Below the pieces are notes generated by a model. That model saw only the letters and a list, made by a program, of their open reading frames with translations, made no database searches and was not told the DNA's origin. From NCBI GenBank assembly GCA_015663165.1, contig DQSS01000317.1, forward strand, positions 1 to 41,691: a DNA stretch of 41,691 bases. Direction: 5' to 3'. The DNA is from Arcobacter sp. (GTDB lineage Bacteria; Campylobacterota; Campylobacteria; Campylobacterales; Arcobacteraceae). Shown one piece after another: positions 1 through 7,346 of the stretch (the first letter of the stretch is position 1; each line of letters starts with the position of its first letter). A program made the translations under genes and the position numbers.

Positions 1-1
1 A

Positions 2-403
2 CATGAACTATTATCTACAAATAAAAAATTAGAAGAAGAAAAAATATATTATAAAAGTCTAGTTGATGCTTATATATCTATGGTAAAAGTAGATAAGAAT
101 GGTATAATTAATGAAGTTTCAAAACAATTTGCCAAACTATTAGAATACCGACCAAAAGATTTAATCGGTCATAATATATCAATGATAAAAGAAACAACTT
201 GTCCTCATATATCATTTCAAAAACAAATGTTACAAGCAATCCATAAAAAAACAGAAGTGGAGTCACAAAGTATGTTAAGTACTAAAAATAATAAAATTAT
301 ATCATTTGACGTTAAAATGGTTGCTTTTTACGGTGCTGATAGTTTAGTTGCTGGTTATAACTTATATTTTAACCAAATAAGTAAAGATAGCTGTAGCCTA
401 TAA
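2..403 (+). CDS. C-terminal part of a PAS-domain sensory protein (5' end outside the window)
   Basis: The frame is open from base 2 to a TAA at 401-403, so the ATG at 80 is probably internal and the gene starts upstream of the window. The visible part begins with a charged, heptad-like stretch (KKLEEEKIYYKSL) typical of a coiled-coil linker. It continues as a PAS fold: VDKNGIINEVSKQF, LLEYRPKDLIGHNI and a C-terminal strand pair around FDVKMVAFYG. PAS domains sense ligands, redox state or partner proteins. No output domain (HAMP, kinase, GGDEF or methyl-accepting region) follows, so any output module must lie in the missing N-terminal part, or this is a terminal PAS module. It converges on pdxA with four bases between stop codons. 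The PAS assignment rests on motif reading only, and the full-length function cannot be judged. Confidence 0.7.
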   Translation, partial: HELLSTNKKLEEEKIYYKSLVDAYISMVKVDKNGIINEVSKQFAKLLEYRPKDLIGHNISMIKETTCPHISFQKQMLQAIHKKTEVESQSMLSTKNNKIISFDVKMVAFYGADSLVAGYNLYFNQISKDSCSL

Positions 404-425
404 AAAACTATTTAATTAGTTTTTT
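402..425. terminator. AT-rich bidirectional hairpin between the PAS gene and pdxA
   Basis: AAAAAACTA (402-410) pairs perfectly with TAGTTTTTT (417-425) around a 6-nt loop. The A-run and T-run on the two sides could make it a weak terminator in both directions. It overlaps the stop codons of both convergent genes. Only one G-C pair is present, so stability is low. Confidence 0.4.
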
Positions 426-1322
426 TACAGCGTTTATATAACTTAAACTTGATAAGTTATTGTTATTCTTATAAGCAATATCAAAAGCTGTTCCATGATC
501 TACAGATGTTCTTAAAATTGGTAAATTTAAAGATACATTTATAGACTCATCAAAATATAGTGCTTTTAATGGTGCTAAACCTTGATCATGATACATAGCT
601 ATAAAATAAGTGTACTTATCTCTAAAGTTAGGACTAAAAGCTATATCAGGTACGCAAGGACCAATAAATACTTCTTTTTTCAAATCTTTATTTATTGCTT
701 TTATTGCTTTTATAATTATTTTTTCTTCATCTCCTAAGACACCATTATCTCCTGCATGTGGATTTAATCCCAATACAGAAACTTTTTTTGGTTTCTCACT
801 ATTGTAAAAATCTATAAAAAATTGTTTTAACTTTTTATATTTAATAGTAAAAGCCACTTTTTTCAATGCTATATGTTCAGTATAAAGAGCTACATACATC
901 TTAGGACATCCAAGCATCATAATTGCATCTTTTTTAAATACATCCCTTAGCATGTCAGTATGACCTACATAATGTATACCTGCTTTACTCCAAGATTCTT
1001 TGTTTATTGGTAAAGTACATACTCCAATAGCTTTTTTATTTTTTACTAAATTTATTGCATCCATAAATGAGTTATATGAAAATAGTCCAGATTTTTTTGA
1101 TACCTGCCCTGCTTTTATTTTAAATTTACCTTTTGTTTTATAGGTATTAAAACTTTTTGGTATTTTTATATTTAGTAACTTAGCTGCTTGATTTAGTAGG
1201 TCATCGTTTATACAATATATTGGATTACATAATTTTTTAATATTTTTATGATTTTGCAATGCAAGTTGTATTCCAACTCCATTTATATCTCCAAGTGATA
1301 TTGCAATAGTTTTTTTAGGCAT
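408..1322 (-). CDS. pdxA: 4-hydroxythreonine-4-phosphate dehydrogenase
   Basis: PdxA oxidises 4-phosphohydroxy-L-threonine with NAD+. The product condenses with deoxyxylulose 5-phosphate in the PdxJ reaction of de novo pyridoxal-phosphate synthesis. Family motifs are clear: SLGDINGVGIQLAL at the N-terminus, LPINKESW, and three segments carrying the conserved metal-ligand histidines (VGHTDML, MYHDQGLAP, SVDHGTAFDIA). I chose the ATG at 1322 (304 aa). A TTG six bases upstream (1328) would add two residues. The gene overlaps the end of pdxJ by 8 bases, so the two are translated from one mRNA, an arrangement common in Campylobacterota. The length is slightly below that of gammaproteobacterial PdxA, but all motifs are present and it should be active. 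Confidence 0.95.
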   Translation of the reverse strand: MPKKTIAISLGDINGVGIQLALQNHKNIKKLCNPIYCINDDLLNQAAKLLNIKIPKSFNTYKTKGKFKIKAGQVSKKSGLFSYNSFMDAINLVKNKKAIGVCTLPINKESWSKAGIHYVGHTDMLRDVFKKDAIMMLGCPKMYVALYTEHIALKKVAFTIKYKKLKQFFIDFYNSEKPKKVSVLGLNPHAGDNGVLGDEEKIIIKAIKAINKDLKKEVFIGPCVPDIAFSPNFRDKYTYFIAMYHDQGLAPLKALYFDESINVSLNLPILRTSVDHGTAFDIAYKNNNNLSSLSYINAVKKLIK

Positions 1323-2103
1323 CAACAATTAGCTTTTTCATATCTTTTATAGCTGTACTTAAACCATCAAATACACTTCTTGCAATAATACTTTGTCCAA
1401 TATTTAGTTCTTCTATATCAGTTATTTGTGCTATGAAATCTACATTTTGATAGTTTAGTCCATGACCTGCTGCTACTTTTAAACCTAAGTCATCAGCCGT
1501 TTCACTTGCAATTTCAAGTTCTTCTACACTTTTAACAAATATCTTTGATAATTCTTTTCTTGGTAATTCTAACTCTTTTATACTATGATGAGTTTTATTA
1601 AGCCCTGAGTTTAACATAGCAAATATATTTGCAAATTTTCCAGTATGCAACTCTATCCATTGCACTTTTAACTTAGCACTTAACTCAATAACTTTTTCAT
1701 TTGGATCTATAAAAAGTGATACTTCTATCTCATTTTCTTTTAGTTTTTTTACAACTTTTTTGATTTGTTCATAGTTTGATTCAACATCTAGTCCACCTTC
1801 AGTTGTAACTTCAGCCCTATTTTCAGGTACTAAAGTAACTCTATGAGGTTTTAACTTACATGCTATATCAACTATCTCATCATTGATACTACATTCTAAA
1901 TTTACAGGAAGTTGTGAAAGATTTATGATATTTTTTGCATCTTCATCTTGAATATGCCTTCTATCTTCTCTTAAATGAATAGTGATTTGATCTGCACCAC
2001 TTAATTTACATATTCCCAATGCGTCTAGTGGGTTGGGATCGTTTATAGCCCTAGCTTCTCTTAAAACTGCAATGTGGTCAATATTTACGCCTAATAACAT
2101 CAT
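1315..2103 (-). CDS. pdxJ: Pyridoxine 5'-phosphate synthase
   Basis: PdxJ condenses 1-deoxy-D-xylulose 5-phosphate with 3-amino-2-oxopropyl phosphate to make pyridoxine 5'-phosphate. The 262-residue product is a TIM barrel with the family start LLGVNIDHIAVLREAR, the phosphate/catalytic stretch ITIHLREDRRHIQ, the central VTLVPENRAEVTTEGG and the C-terminal NIGQSIIARSVF phosphate-binding loop. Two adjacent ATG codons (2103 and 2100) could start it. The second gives the more family-like N-terminus MLLGVNIDH. It is the first gene of the pdxJ-pdxA pair. The 40-base gap upstream separates it from the 206-aa gene, so it may be cotranscribed with genes further up. Nothing looks degraded. Confidence 0.96.
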   Translation of the reverse strand: MMLLGVNIDHIAVLREARAINDPNPLDALGICKLSGADQITIHLREDRRHIQDEDAKNIINLSQLPVNLECSINDEIVDIACKLKPHRVTLVPENRAEVTTEGGLDVESNYEQIKKVVKKLKENEIEVSLFIDPNEKVIELSAKLKVQWIELHTGKFANIFAMLNSGLNKTHHSIKELELPRKELSKIFVKSVEELEIASETADDLGLKVAAGHGLNYQNVDFIAQITDIEELNIGQSIIARSVFDGLSTAIKDMKKLIVDA

Positions 2104-2143
2104 ATACCTTTATACTAATATATGAAATTATAGCAAAGTTTTT

Positions 2144-2764
2144 TTAAACTGTTATATCAACTTTTGTAGGTATCTCTTCTTTTTCTCTAGGACTTGCTTC
2201 TACACCTTTAAGTTCAGCAATTTTAGCATCTATAATCTCTAAAGTTCTTTTTTGAGTTTGGTATGATATTTCAGGTAATTCTCCACCCCACATTTTTGTG
2301 GCATCCTCAAAACCTTGAACTATTCCAGATCTTCCTGCTTGAAGTTTTTCCAAATCATCACCAGAAAAACCTAAAACAAAATTAGCAACTCGTCCTGAAG
2401 TTTGCTCAACACCAAAAAATCCATTTTCACCTACAAGCTCTGAAGCTTCTTCTTTTGTAAGTTCAGTTATTGGCTTACCTTCATATCCTATATTGTCAAG
2501 TGAAAAATTATCATCAACTACTTTTCCACCTAGAAAATCTAAAATATCTTTTTGAGCTTCAGAATTATCAGATGTAGTTTTACTAGCTTCCATCATGAGT
2601 AATATAAGCTGTGCACCCATAGATAAAGATACTTCAACAGCAGATTTATTTAGTTCTTCTTCTAAAGAGAGTTCTTTTGTTTGATTTTTTTGTGTAGTGT
2701 TTTTTGAAGAATCTTCAAAAATATTTACATTTGCTTGCGCATAAGGGTTAGAATTGATTTGCAT
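2144..2764 (-). CDS. Uncharacterised cytosolic protein of the kind labelled 'hydrogenase-4 component G' in Campylobacterota
   Basis: This 206-aa protein has no signal peptide or membrane segment. The N-terminus (MQINSNPYAQANVN) is polar and Asn/Gln-rich, followed by an acidic helix (ELSLEEELNKSAVEVSL). The C-terminal third holds the most distinctive motif, GIVQGFEDATKMWGG then LPEISYQTQKRTLEIID. It resembles the conserved block of DUF5610-type proteins. From memory, similar proteins in related genomes carry the inherited label 'hydrogenase-4 component G'. Nothing here supports a hydrogenase role: there are no metal-binding cysteines and no hydrogenase genes nearby. A secreted/flagellar-rod-adjacent or regulatory role cannot be told from sequence. 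The gene is flanked by the TonB-like gene upstream and pdxJ downstream on the same strand. Confidence 0.6.
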   Translation of the reverse strand: MQINSNPYAQANVNIFEDSSKNTTQKNQTKELSLEEELNKSAVEVSLSMGAQLILLMMEASKTTSDNSEAQKDILDFLGGKVVDDNFSLDNIGYEGKPITELTKEEASELVGENGFFGVEQTSGRVANFVLGFSGDDLEKLQAGRSGIVQGFEDATKMWGGELPEISYQTQKRTLEIIDAKIAELKGVEASPREKEEIPTKVDITV

Positions 2765-2826
2765 AATATTTCCTTATATTTTAATATAATATATTCTATC
2801 ATAAGAAATCTAATATTAAGAAATGT

Positions 2827-3606
2827 TTATTGTAATTTATACTTAATTATACTTGGAACTATCTCCATTCTAAAATATCTAGGAAATTTATCTTTTAATT
2901 CTTCTTTGATTTCCAAAGGAAATATCTTTGTGATAGAATCTTGTATATCACTAAAGTATTGTTTATCTCCTCCTACAAACACAAGTTGTTCATAACTTCC
3001 ATCACTTAAAATTGTTAATTTTATTTTTGTACTAATAATTGATTTATTATATTGTATAACTTGAATATTCTTATATATTTGTTTTTCTAAATCTTCATAT
3101 AATTTTGTAGTTGTATACTCTATTTTTGGGATATTTGTAGAAAGTACTTCGTCTTTTTTGTTTAAAACTATTTTCTTTTTCTCTATAGTTTGAACTTTTT
3201 TTCTCTTTTCTTTTTTAATTATTCTTTTAGGGATTATTTGCTCTTTTTCTTTTTTTATAATCTCTTTGTTGATTACTTCTTTAACTTCTACTTTTTTAGG
3301 TTCTTCAACGACAGGTTTAGCTTTTGGTAGTGTTTTTTTTATAATTTTAGGCTTTGTCACTTTTTTTTGTTTTAAAATTATTGTAGTATTTTTGTCGTTA
3401 TCTAATTTTAATATTTTGCTATTATTAGTATCATTGTTATCAGTATTTATAATTGTTTTATTTAAGTCTTTAGCTATAACTTTTACAGCTATTTCTTTTT
3501 TAACAATATCTTCATCACTAGAAAATAAACTATATATCCCATATATCACCCCAAGTATTATAGCAATAATAAACATATCTTCATAAAAAGCTTTTCGATT
3601 ATTCAA
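2827..3606 (-). CDS. TonB-like inner-membrane protein with long Lys/Pro-rich periplasmic spacer
   Basis: The 259-aa product has a short cytoplasmic N-terminus and one membrane helix at about residues 11-28 (MFIIAIILGVIYGIYSLF). A long, highly charged spacer of about 130 residues follows, rich in K, E, P and V (KKVTKPKIIKKTLPKAKPVV). The C-terminal domain of roughly 90 residues resembles a TonB/TolA C-terminal fold (KLTILSDGSYEQLVFVGG, then a helix ending in an aromatic strand). This architecture matches energy-transducing or envelope-spanning proteins that reach across the periplasm. No exbB/exbD or TonB-dependent receptor lies in the window, so the energy source and partner are unknown. A TolA-like or cell-division envelope role is equally possible. 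The start ATG at 3606 is preceded by an AAGGAAA-like ribosome site. Confidence 0.65.
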   Translation of the reverse strand: MNNRKAFYEDMFIIAIILGVIYGIYSLFSSDEDIVKKEIAVKVIAKDLNKTIINTDNNDTNNSKILKLDNDKNTTIILKQKKVTKPKIIKKTLPKAKPVVEEPKKVEVKEVINKEIIKKEKEQIIPKRIIKKEKRKKVQTIEKKKIVLNKKDEVLSTNIPKIEYTTTKLYEDLEKQIYKNIQVIQYNKSIISTKIKLTILSDGSYEQLVFVGGDKQYFSDIQDSITKIFPLEIKEELKDKFPRYFRMEIVPSIIKYKLQ

Positions 3607-3647
3607 GTTGTTTCCTTATAATGTAATTAGCTACATTATAAGAACTT

Positions 3648-4211
3648 TTAACTTAATACTCGTTTTGAAGTATCAAATGCAAACTCATGATAAAAATTAT
3701 TGTTAAATTCAAATTGCGCTATCTCTTCTAAACCCAATTTTCTCTTATGTGCAGCATATGATCTAGGATTTATTTTATTTACAAATGTTACAAGTATTGA
3801 GAATCTTTTTGACATAGATTCTAAAGAAAAATCAAACAACTCTTCTAAAACTCCACTTCCCCGTACAGACTTATCAATACATACTGGACCATATTGATAT
3901 GAATTTTCTTTTGTTATTGTTTGACCATTAAACTCTAAAGATGGTAAATTTTTAACCATAAATTCAAACATCTTCCACTTAGACCAATACTCCCAAGATG
4001 CTGACATAACATATCCTACAACCTCATCATCTTTTATAGCTATAAATATTCCCTTTTCATCTCTTATTATATTTTCTAGTTCTGATGCGGTAAAAGCAGT
4101 TGTAACAAATCCATCTTTTTTATCTTCTTCCTTTATAGAATCTACTTGATATTTATAATGTAATTTTAGTATATTTTCAATATCACTTATTTGTGCTATT
4201 TTTAGTTTCAT
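3648..4211 (-). CDS. GNAT-family N-acetyltransferase
   Basis: The 187-aa product starts MKLKIAQISDIENILKLHY, the usual first strand and helix of GNAT enzymes. It carries an acetyl-CoA loop at about residues 113-122 (DKSVRGSGVL, matching the R/Q-x-x-G-x-G/A signature) and a late NPRSYAAHKRKLG segment typical of the last helix. Such enzymes move an acetyl group from acetyl-CoA to an amine on a small molecule or protein; the substrate is not predictable. It lies 57 bases downstream of the Crp/Fnr-type regulator on the same strand, so the two are probably cotranscribed and functionally linked. An AAAGG-type ribosome site precedes the ATG at 4211. Confidence 0.85.
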   Translation of the reverse strand: MKLKIAQISDIENILKLHYKYQVDSIKEEDKKDGFVTTAFTASELENIIRDEKGIFIAIKDDEVVGYVMSASWEYWSKWKMFEFMVKNLPSLEFNGQTITKENSYQYGPVCIDKSVRGSGVLEELFDFSLESMSKRFSILVTFVNKINPRSYAAHKRKLGLEEIAQFEFNNNFYHEFAFDTSKRVLS

Positions 4212-4268
4212 TGTTTACCTTTTGTAATTTTGTTTATTATAATATTTTTTAAAGTATTTGTCATTAAC

Positions 4269-4859
4269 CTATGTTAAATTCAACTCTTTTCTTATTCTTG
4301 ATAAAGCAACTTCTGTTATACCAAGATATGATGCTATATGATAGTTTGGTACAAGCAATGCAACTTTTTCATACTCTTGTAAAAAATTCTCATATCTTTG
4401 AGTAGCGCTTAAAAGTAAAAAATCAGATTCTCGTCTTTCTTTTTTTATAATCAAATTTTCGTATATCTTTAAAGTTAAAGTATTCCATTCTTTATATTTT
4501 GCACCAAGATTAATAAAATCTGCATATGAAATATAAATAGTAGTACAGTCTGCAAGTATCTCAACACTAAAAGGTGAACCAGAGCCTTGAGTAACTGAAG
4601 AAATACTACTTATTAAGTGTCCTTGTTTTTGTGCAAATGATTTATTAAACTCTTTACCGTTATCTTTAAAGTAGTAATACCTAGCAACACCATCAATTAA
4701 AAAATAAAAGTCTTCAATTTTATCATCAATATAAAAAAGATGTTCACCCTCTTTTAAACTTTTACTTTTAAAGTGTCTAGATACATCACTCCATGTATCT
4801 TTAGAAATATAAGATATTTTGTTTAATATTGGATATAAGATGTCAAGTTGTTTTTGCAT
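4269..4859 (-). CDS. Crp/Fnr-family transcriptional regulator
   Basis: The 196-aa protein has an N-terminal cyclic-nucleotide-binding-like beta barrel (LKEGEHLFYIDDKIEDFYFL, then FLIDGVARYYYF) and a C-terminal winged helix with recognition helix HIASYLGITEVALSRIRKEL. The barrel lacks a recognisable phosphate-binding cassette for cAMP, and there are no N-terminal cysteines for an Fnr iron-sulfur cluster, so the signal is unknown. The phrase YLGIT..(A/T)LSRIRK is the form I associate with the regulators common in Bacteroidota rather than with E. coli Crp. It is transcribed away from argD with a 155-base shared upstream region, and the GNAT gene follows it. Autoregulation and control of argD or the GNAT gene are inferences from position only. 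Confidence 0.85.
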   Translation of the reverse strand: MQKQLDILYPILNKISYISKDTWSDVSRHFKSKSLKEGEHLFYIDDKIEDFYFLIDGVARYYYFKDNGKEFNKSFAQKQGHLISSISSVTQGSGSPFSVEILADCTTIYISYADFINLGAKYKEWNTLTLKIYENLIIKKERRESDFLLLSATQRYENFLQEYEKVALLVPNYHIASYLGITEVALSRIRKELNLT

Positions 4860-4888
4860 ATTTGTCTTTACTTATTTTAAATTTTTTA

Positions 4889-4946
4889 TTGCTTAATTCT
4901 ATCTAAAAAAAAGTAAATAATACAAGCAAATCAGCTCATTAAGCAA
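4889..4946. promoter_or_regulatory. Perfect 9-bp inverted repeat between the Crp/Fnr-type gene and argD
   Basis: TTGCTTAAT at 4889-4897 is matched by its exact reverse complement ATTAAGCAA at 4938-4946, with 40 bases between. The half-sites flank a possible minus-strand -10 element (TAGAAT, complement of 4896-4901) and end just before the argD -10 box. The position suits an operator for the adjacent regulator. In AT-rich DNA a chance 9-bp match in 155 bases is not negligible, so this is a candidate only. Confidence 0.3.
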
Positions 4947-4954
4947 AAACTAGA

Positions 4955-4960
4955 TATAAT
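4955..4960 (+). promoter_or_regulatory. -10 box of the argD-truA operon promoter
   Basis: A perfect TATAAT lies 54 bases before the argD ATG within the AT-rich intergenic region. A strong ribosome site (AGAAGAGGAA, 5001-5010) follows. No convincing -35 hexamer is visible, which is normal for sigma-70 promoters of Campylobacterota. Confidence 0.55.
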
Positions 4961-5014
4961 AATATATATAAATATAACAAATAATTTAACTTATTTGATT
5001 AGAAGAGGAATATT

Positions 5015-6199
5015 ATGACAATAGAAAATATTGACAAAAGATATGTTTTAAATACATATGCAAGAAACTATGTAAACTTTGTATCAGGAACAAATGCAAC
5101 ACTTACAGATGACAAAAAAAACAACTATATAGATTTTACATCGGGTATTGGTGTAGTTTCAGTTGGGCATGGAAATAAAAGAGTGGCTGATGCTATTTGT
5201 AATCAAGTACAAAATATAACACATATGTCAAACTTATTTGCCATAGAGCCACAAAGTTTATTAGCAGAGAAAATAGCAAAACTTAGTGGGTATGATGTAG
5301 CATGTTTCTTTGGAAACTCTGGTGCTGAAGCAAATGAAGGTGCTATTAAAATAGCAAGAAAATATGGTGAAACAAAATTTAACAATAAAAAGTTTAAAAT
5401 CATCACTTTAGAAAATTCATTTCATGGAAGAACTATTACAACAATTAAAGCAACAGGACAAAAAGAGATGCACAAAGATGATTTTGCACCATATCCTGAT
5501 GGTTTTTCTTTTGAAGAAAAAATAAATAATATTTATAACTCTATTGATGACGAAACCGTTGCAGTTATGATTGAGTTAGTACAAGGGGAAGGTGGTGTTC
5601 AACCATTTTGTAAAAGTGAAGTACAAAAATTAGCTACATTTTTAAAAGAAAATGAAATCTTACTAATAGTAGATGAAGTACAAACAGGTGGATATAGAAC
5701 AGGAGAATTTTTAGCATCAAATACCTATGAAATAACTCCAGATATTATTACGATGGCAAAAGGTGTTGGTGGTGGAGTACCTATTGGAATAGTTATGACT
5801 ACACATAAAGACATCTTAGTTCCAGGTGACCATGGAAGTACATTTGGTGGTAACTTCTTAAGCACTAGAGCTTCTCTTGAAGTTTGTAATATACTAGAAG
5901 AAATAAAAAATAATGGTTCTTTAGATAAAACTATATCTTACTTTGAAGAAAAACTTGAAGTATTTTATAGTTCAAATAAAAATTTATTTACTTCTTTAGT
6001 TGGTCTTGGTTTAATGAAAGGATTAAGAGTAAAAGATGCAGATACTTTATCTAGTATTATGACAAATGCTTTTGATGAGGGCGTGTTAGTTCTTAAAGCT
6101 GGAAAAAACACTTTACGATTTCTACCGCCACTTACTATTACAAACCATGAGATTGATGAAGGATTTAAAAGGTTAGAAAATGCAGTTAAATCTATCTAA
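5015..6199 (+). CDS. argD: Acetylornithine/ornithine-type aminotransferase (class III, PLP)
   Basis: The 394-aa product is a class III PLP aminotransferase. It has the FGNSGAEANEGAIK cofactor-phosphate segment (residues 99-112), SFHGRT (135-140), the D220-E-V-Q223 motif that holds the pyridine ring, and the catalytic lysine K249 in TMAKGVGGGVPIG. ArgD converts N-acetyl-glutamate semialdehyde to N-acetylornithine in arginine synthesis and often also serves the lysine branch (succinyl-diaminopimelate). Length and motifs fit ArgD better than other class III enzymes, but substrate choice cannot be proven from sequence. It opens the long plus-strand operon, and its last 20 bases overlap the next gene. 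The ATG at 5015 is supported by a good ribosome site. Confidence 0.92.
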   Translation: MTIENIDKRYVLNTYARNYVNFVSGTNATLTDDKKNNYIDFTSGIGVVSVGHGNKRVADAICNQVQNITHMSNLFAIEPQSLLAEKIAKLSGYDVACFFGNSGAEANEGAIKIARKYGETKFNNKKFKIITLENSFHGRTITTIKATGQKEMHKDDFAPYPDGFSFEEKINNIYNSIDDETVAVMIELVQGEGGVQPFCKSEVQKLATFLKENEILLIVDEVQTGGYRTGEFLASNTYEITPDIITMAKGVGGGVPIGIVMTTHKDILVPGDHGSTFGGNFLSTRASLEVCNILEEIKNNGSLDKTISYFEEKLEVFYSSNKNLFTSLVGLGLMKGLRVKDADTLSSIMTNAFDEGVLVLKAGKNTLRFLPPLTITNHEIDEGFKRLENAVKSI

Positions 6200-7346
6200 A
6201 TTTATAAGTGGTGTAACTGCTTCACTTATATTATCAAGTTCGCTTATAGCATCCCAAATACTTACAGAACAAAGAATAGAAGTATTAAAATTGTCAAATG
6301 AAAAAGCTGCAAAAGATAATGATAAGTTAAAAATAGATTGGATAAATGCTGTTAACTATAATTATATTTATTCAAAAGATGATAAAAGGGGAGATAGTAA
6401 AAAATCCATTATATCTATCAATCAACCTATTTTTAAAAGTGGCGGAATTTTTTCTGCTATTGATTATGCTTCAAATGTAAAAACTTCAACAAAAATATCT
6501 TTAGAACTTCAAAAGAAAGAGCTTATTAAAAAAGCATTAAATATAACATACAACATAAAAAAACTTGATATTCAAATTCAAAAGCAAAAACTTGCAATAG
6601 CAAATGCAATTATAGATTTAAAAATAAAAAAAGAAAGTGTTTTTAATGGTCTTCTTGATATATCTTTTTTAAATAATTCACTTATAAGTAAAAATGCAAA
6701 ACAATCTGCACTTTTAGATTTAGAGTTTTCAAAAAAATCTTTGATTAACTCTTTGTCTTCTCTTTCTTCTTTGAGTTATTTAGATATTGAACTTCCTGTA
6801 TTTCAAAATATTTCAAAAGAAGAGTTTGAGAAAAATAATATTTATATTCAAAAAAATAGTTCAGATTTAAAAGCAAAGAAAAATCTTACATGGATGACAA
6901 CATCTAAATATCTTCCAACAGTAAATGTAAACTATACATATACAAAAGACCATACTTTAGATACTACAAACGATAACTATGGATTTACAGTAAATATTCC
7001 TTTAGATATAAAATCATTTGATGACAGTGGCGCTAGTAAGATATCTTATCTTACTGCAAAAAAAGAACTAGAAATTTTTATAATAGAACAAAATAACTTT
7101 TTAGCTACTCAAAATCTAAAATTAGAAATGTTAGAATCTAAGATATCTTTAACTTCACAAAATATAAGTGCATATTCGAAACTTTTAAATCAAACAAAAG
7201 AATTAGAAGATGCAGGAATGAAAACATCTTTGGATGTAGAAGTTTTACAAAACTCAAAAGATGCAGAGAAACTAAACTTAGAAGTATTTGCAATTGACAA
7301 ACAAATAGAACTTTTAGAAATATACTCACGAGTATCAAATGACTAA
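6180..7346 (+). CDS. TolC-family outer-membrane efflux-type protein
   Basis: The 388-aa protein starts with a signal peptide (hydrophobic VTASLILSSSLIAS, likely cleaved near residue 25). Long helical regions follow that repeat the TolC pattern: a charged alpha-hairpin, then NVNYTYTKDH as a strand, then a second helical repeat ending LEIYSRVSND. TolC-like proteins form trimeric channels through outer membrane and periplasm for efflux pumps or type I secretion. It is slightly shorter than typical TolC (about 430-490 residues). No inner-membrane pump or membrane-fusion gene lies next to it, so its partner must be elsewhere. It overlaps argD by 20 bases and the methyltransferase by 8, implying translational coupling. 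The OEP-family assignment rests on architecture more than on sharp motifs. Confidence 0.72.
   Translation: MQLNLSKFISGVTASLILSSSLIASQILTEQRIEVLKLSNEKAAKDNDKLKIDWINAVNYNYIYSKDDKRGDSKKSIISINQPIFKSGGIFSAIDYASNVKTSTKISLELQKKELIKKALNITYNIKKLDIQIQKQKLAIANAIIDLKIKKESVFNGLLDISFLNNSLISKNAKQSALLDLEFSKKSLINSLSSLSSLSYLDIELPVFQNISKEEFEKNNIYIQKNSSDLKAKKNLTWMTTSKYLPTVNVNYTYTKDHTLDTTNDNYGFTVNIPLDIKSFDDSGASKISYLTAKKELEIFIIEQNNFLATQNLKLEMLESKISLTSQNISAYSKLLNQTKELEDAGMKTSLDVEVLQNSKDAEKLNLEVFAIDKQIELLEIYSRVSND

Noticed and set aside
2144-2764. Hydrogenase-4 component G
   Set aside because: The label is known from annotation habit only; the protein has no metal ligands and no hydrogenase genes are nearby.
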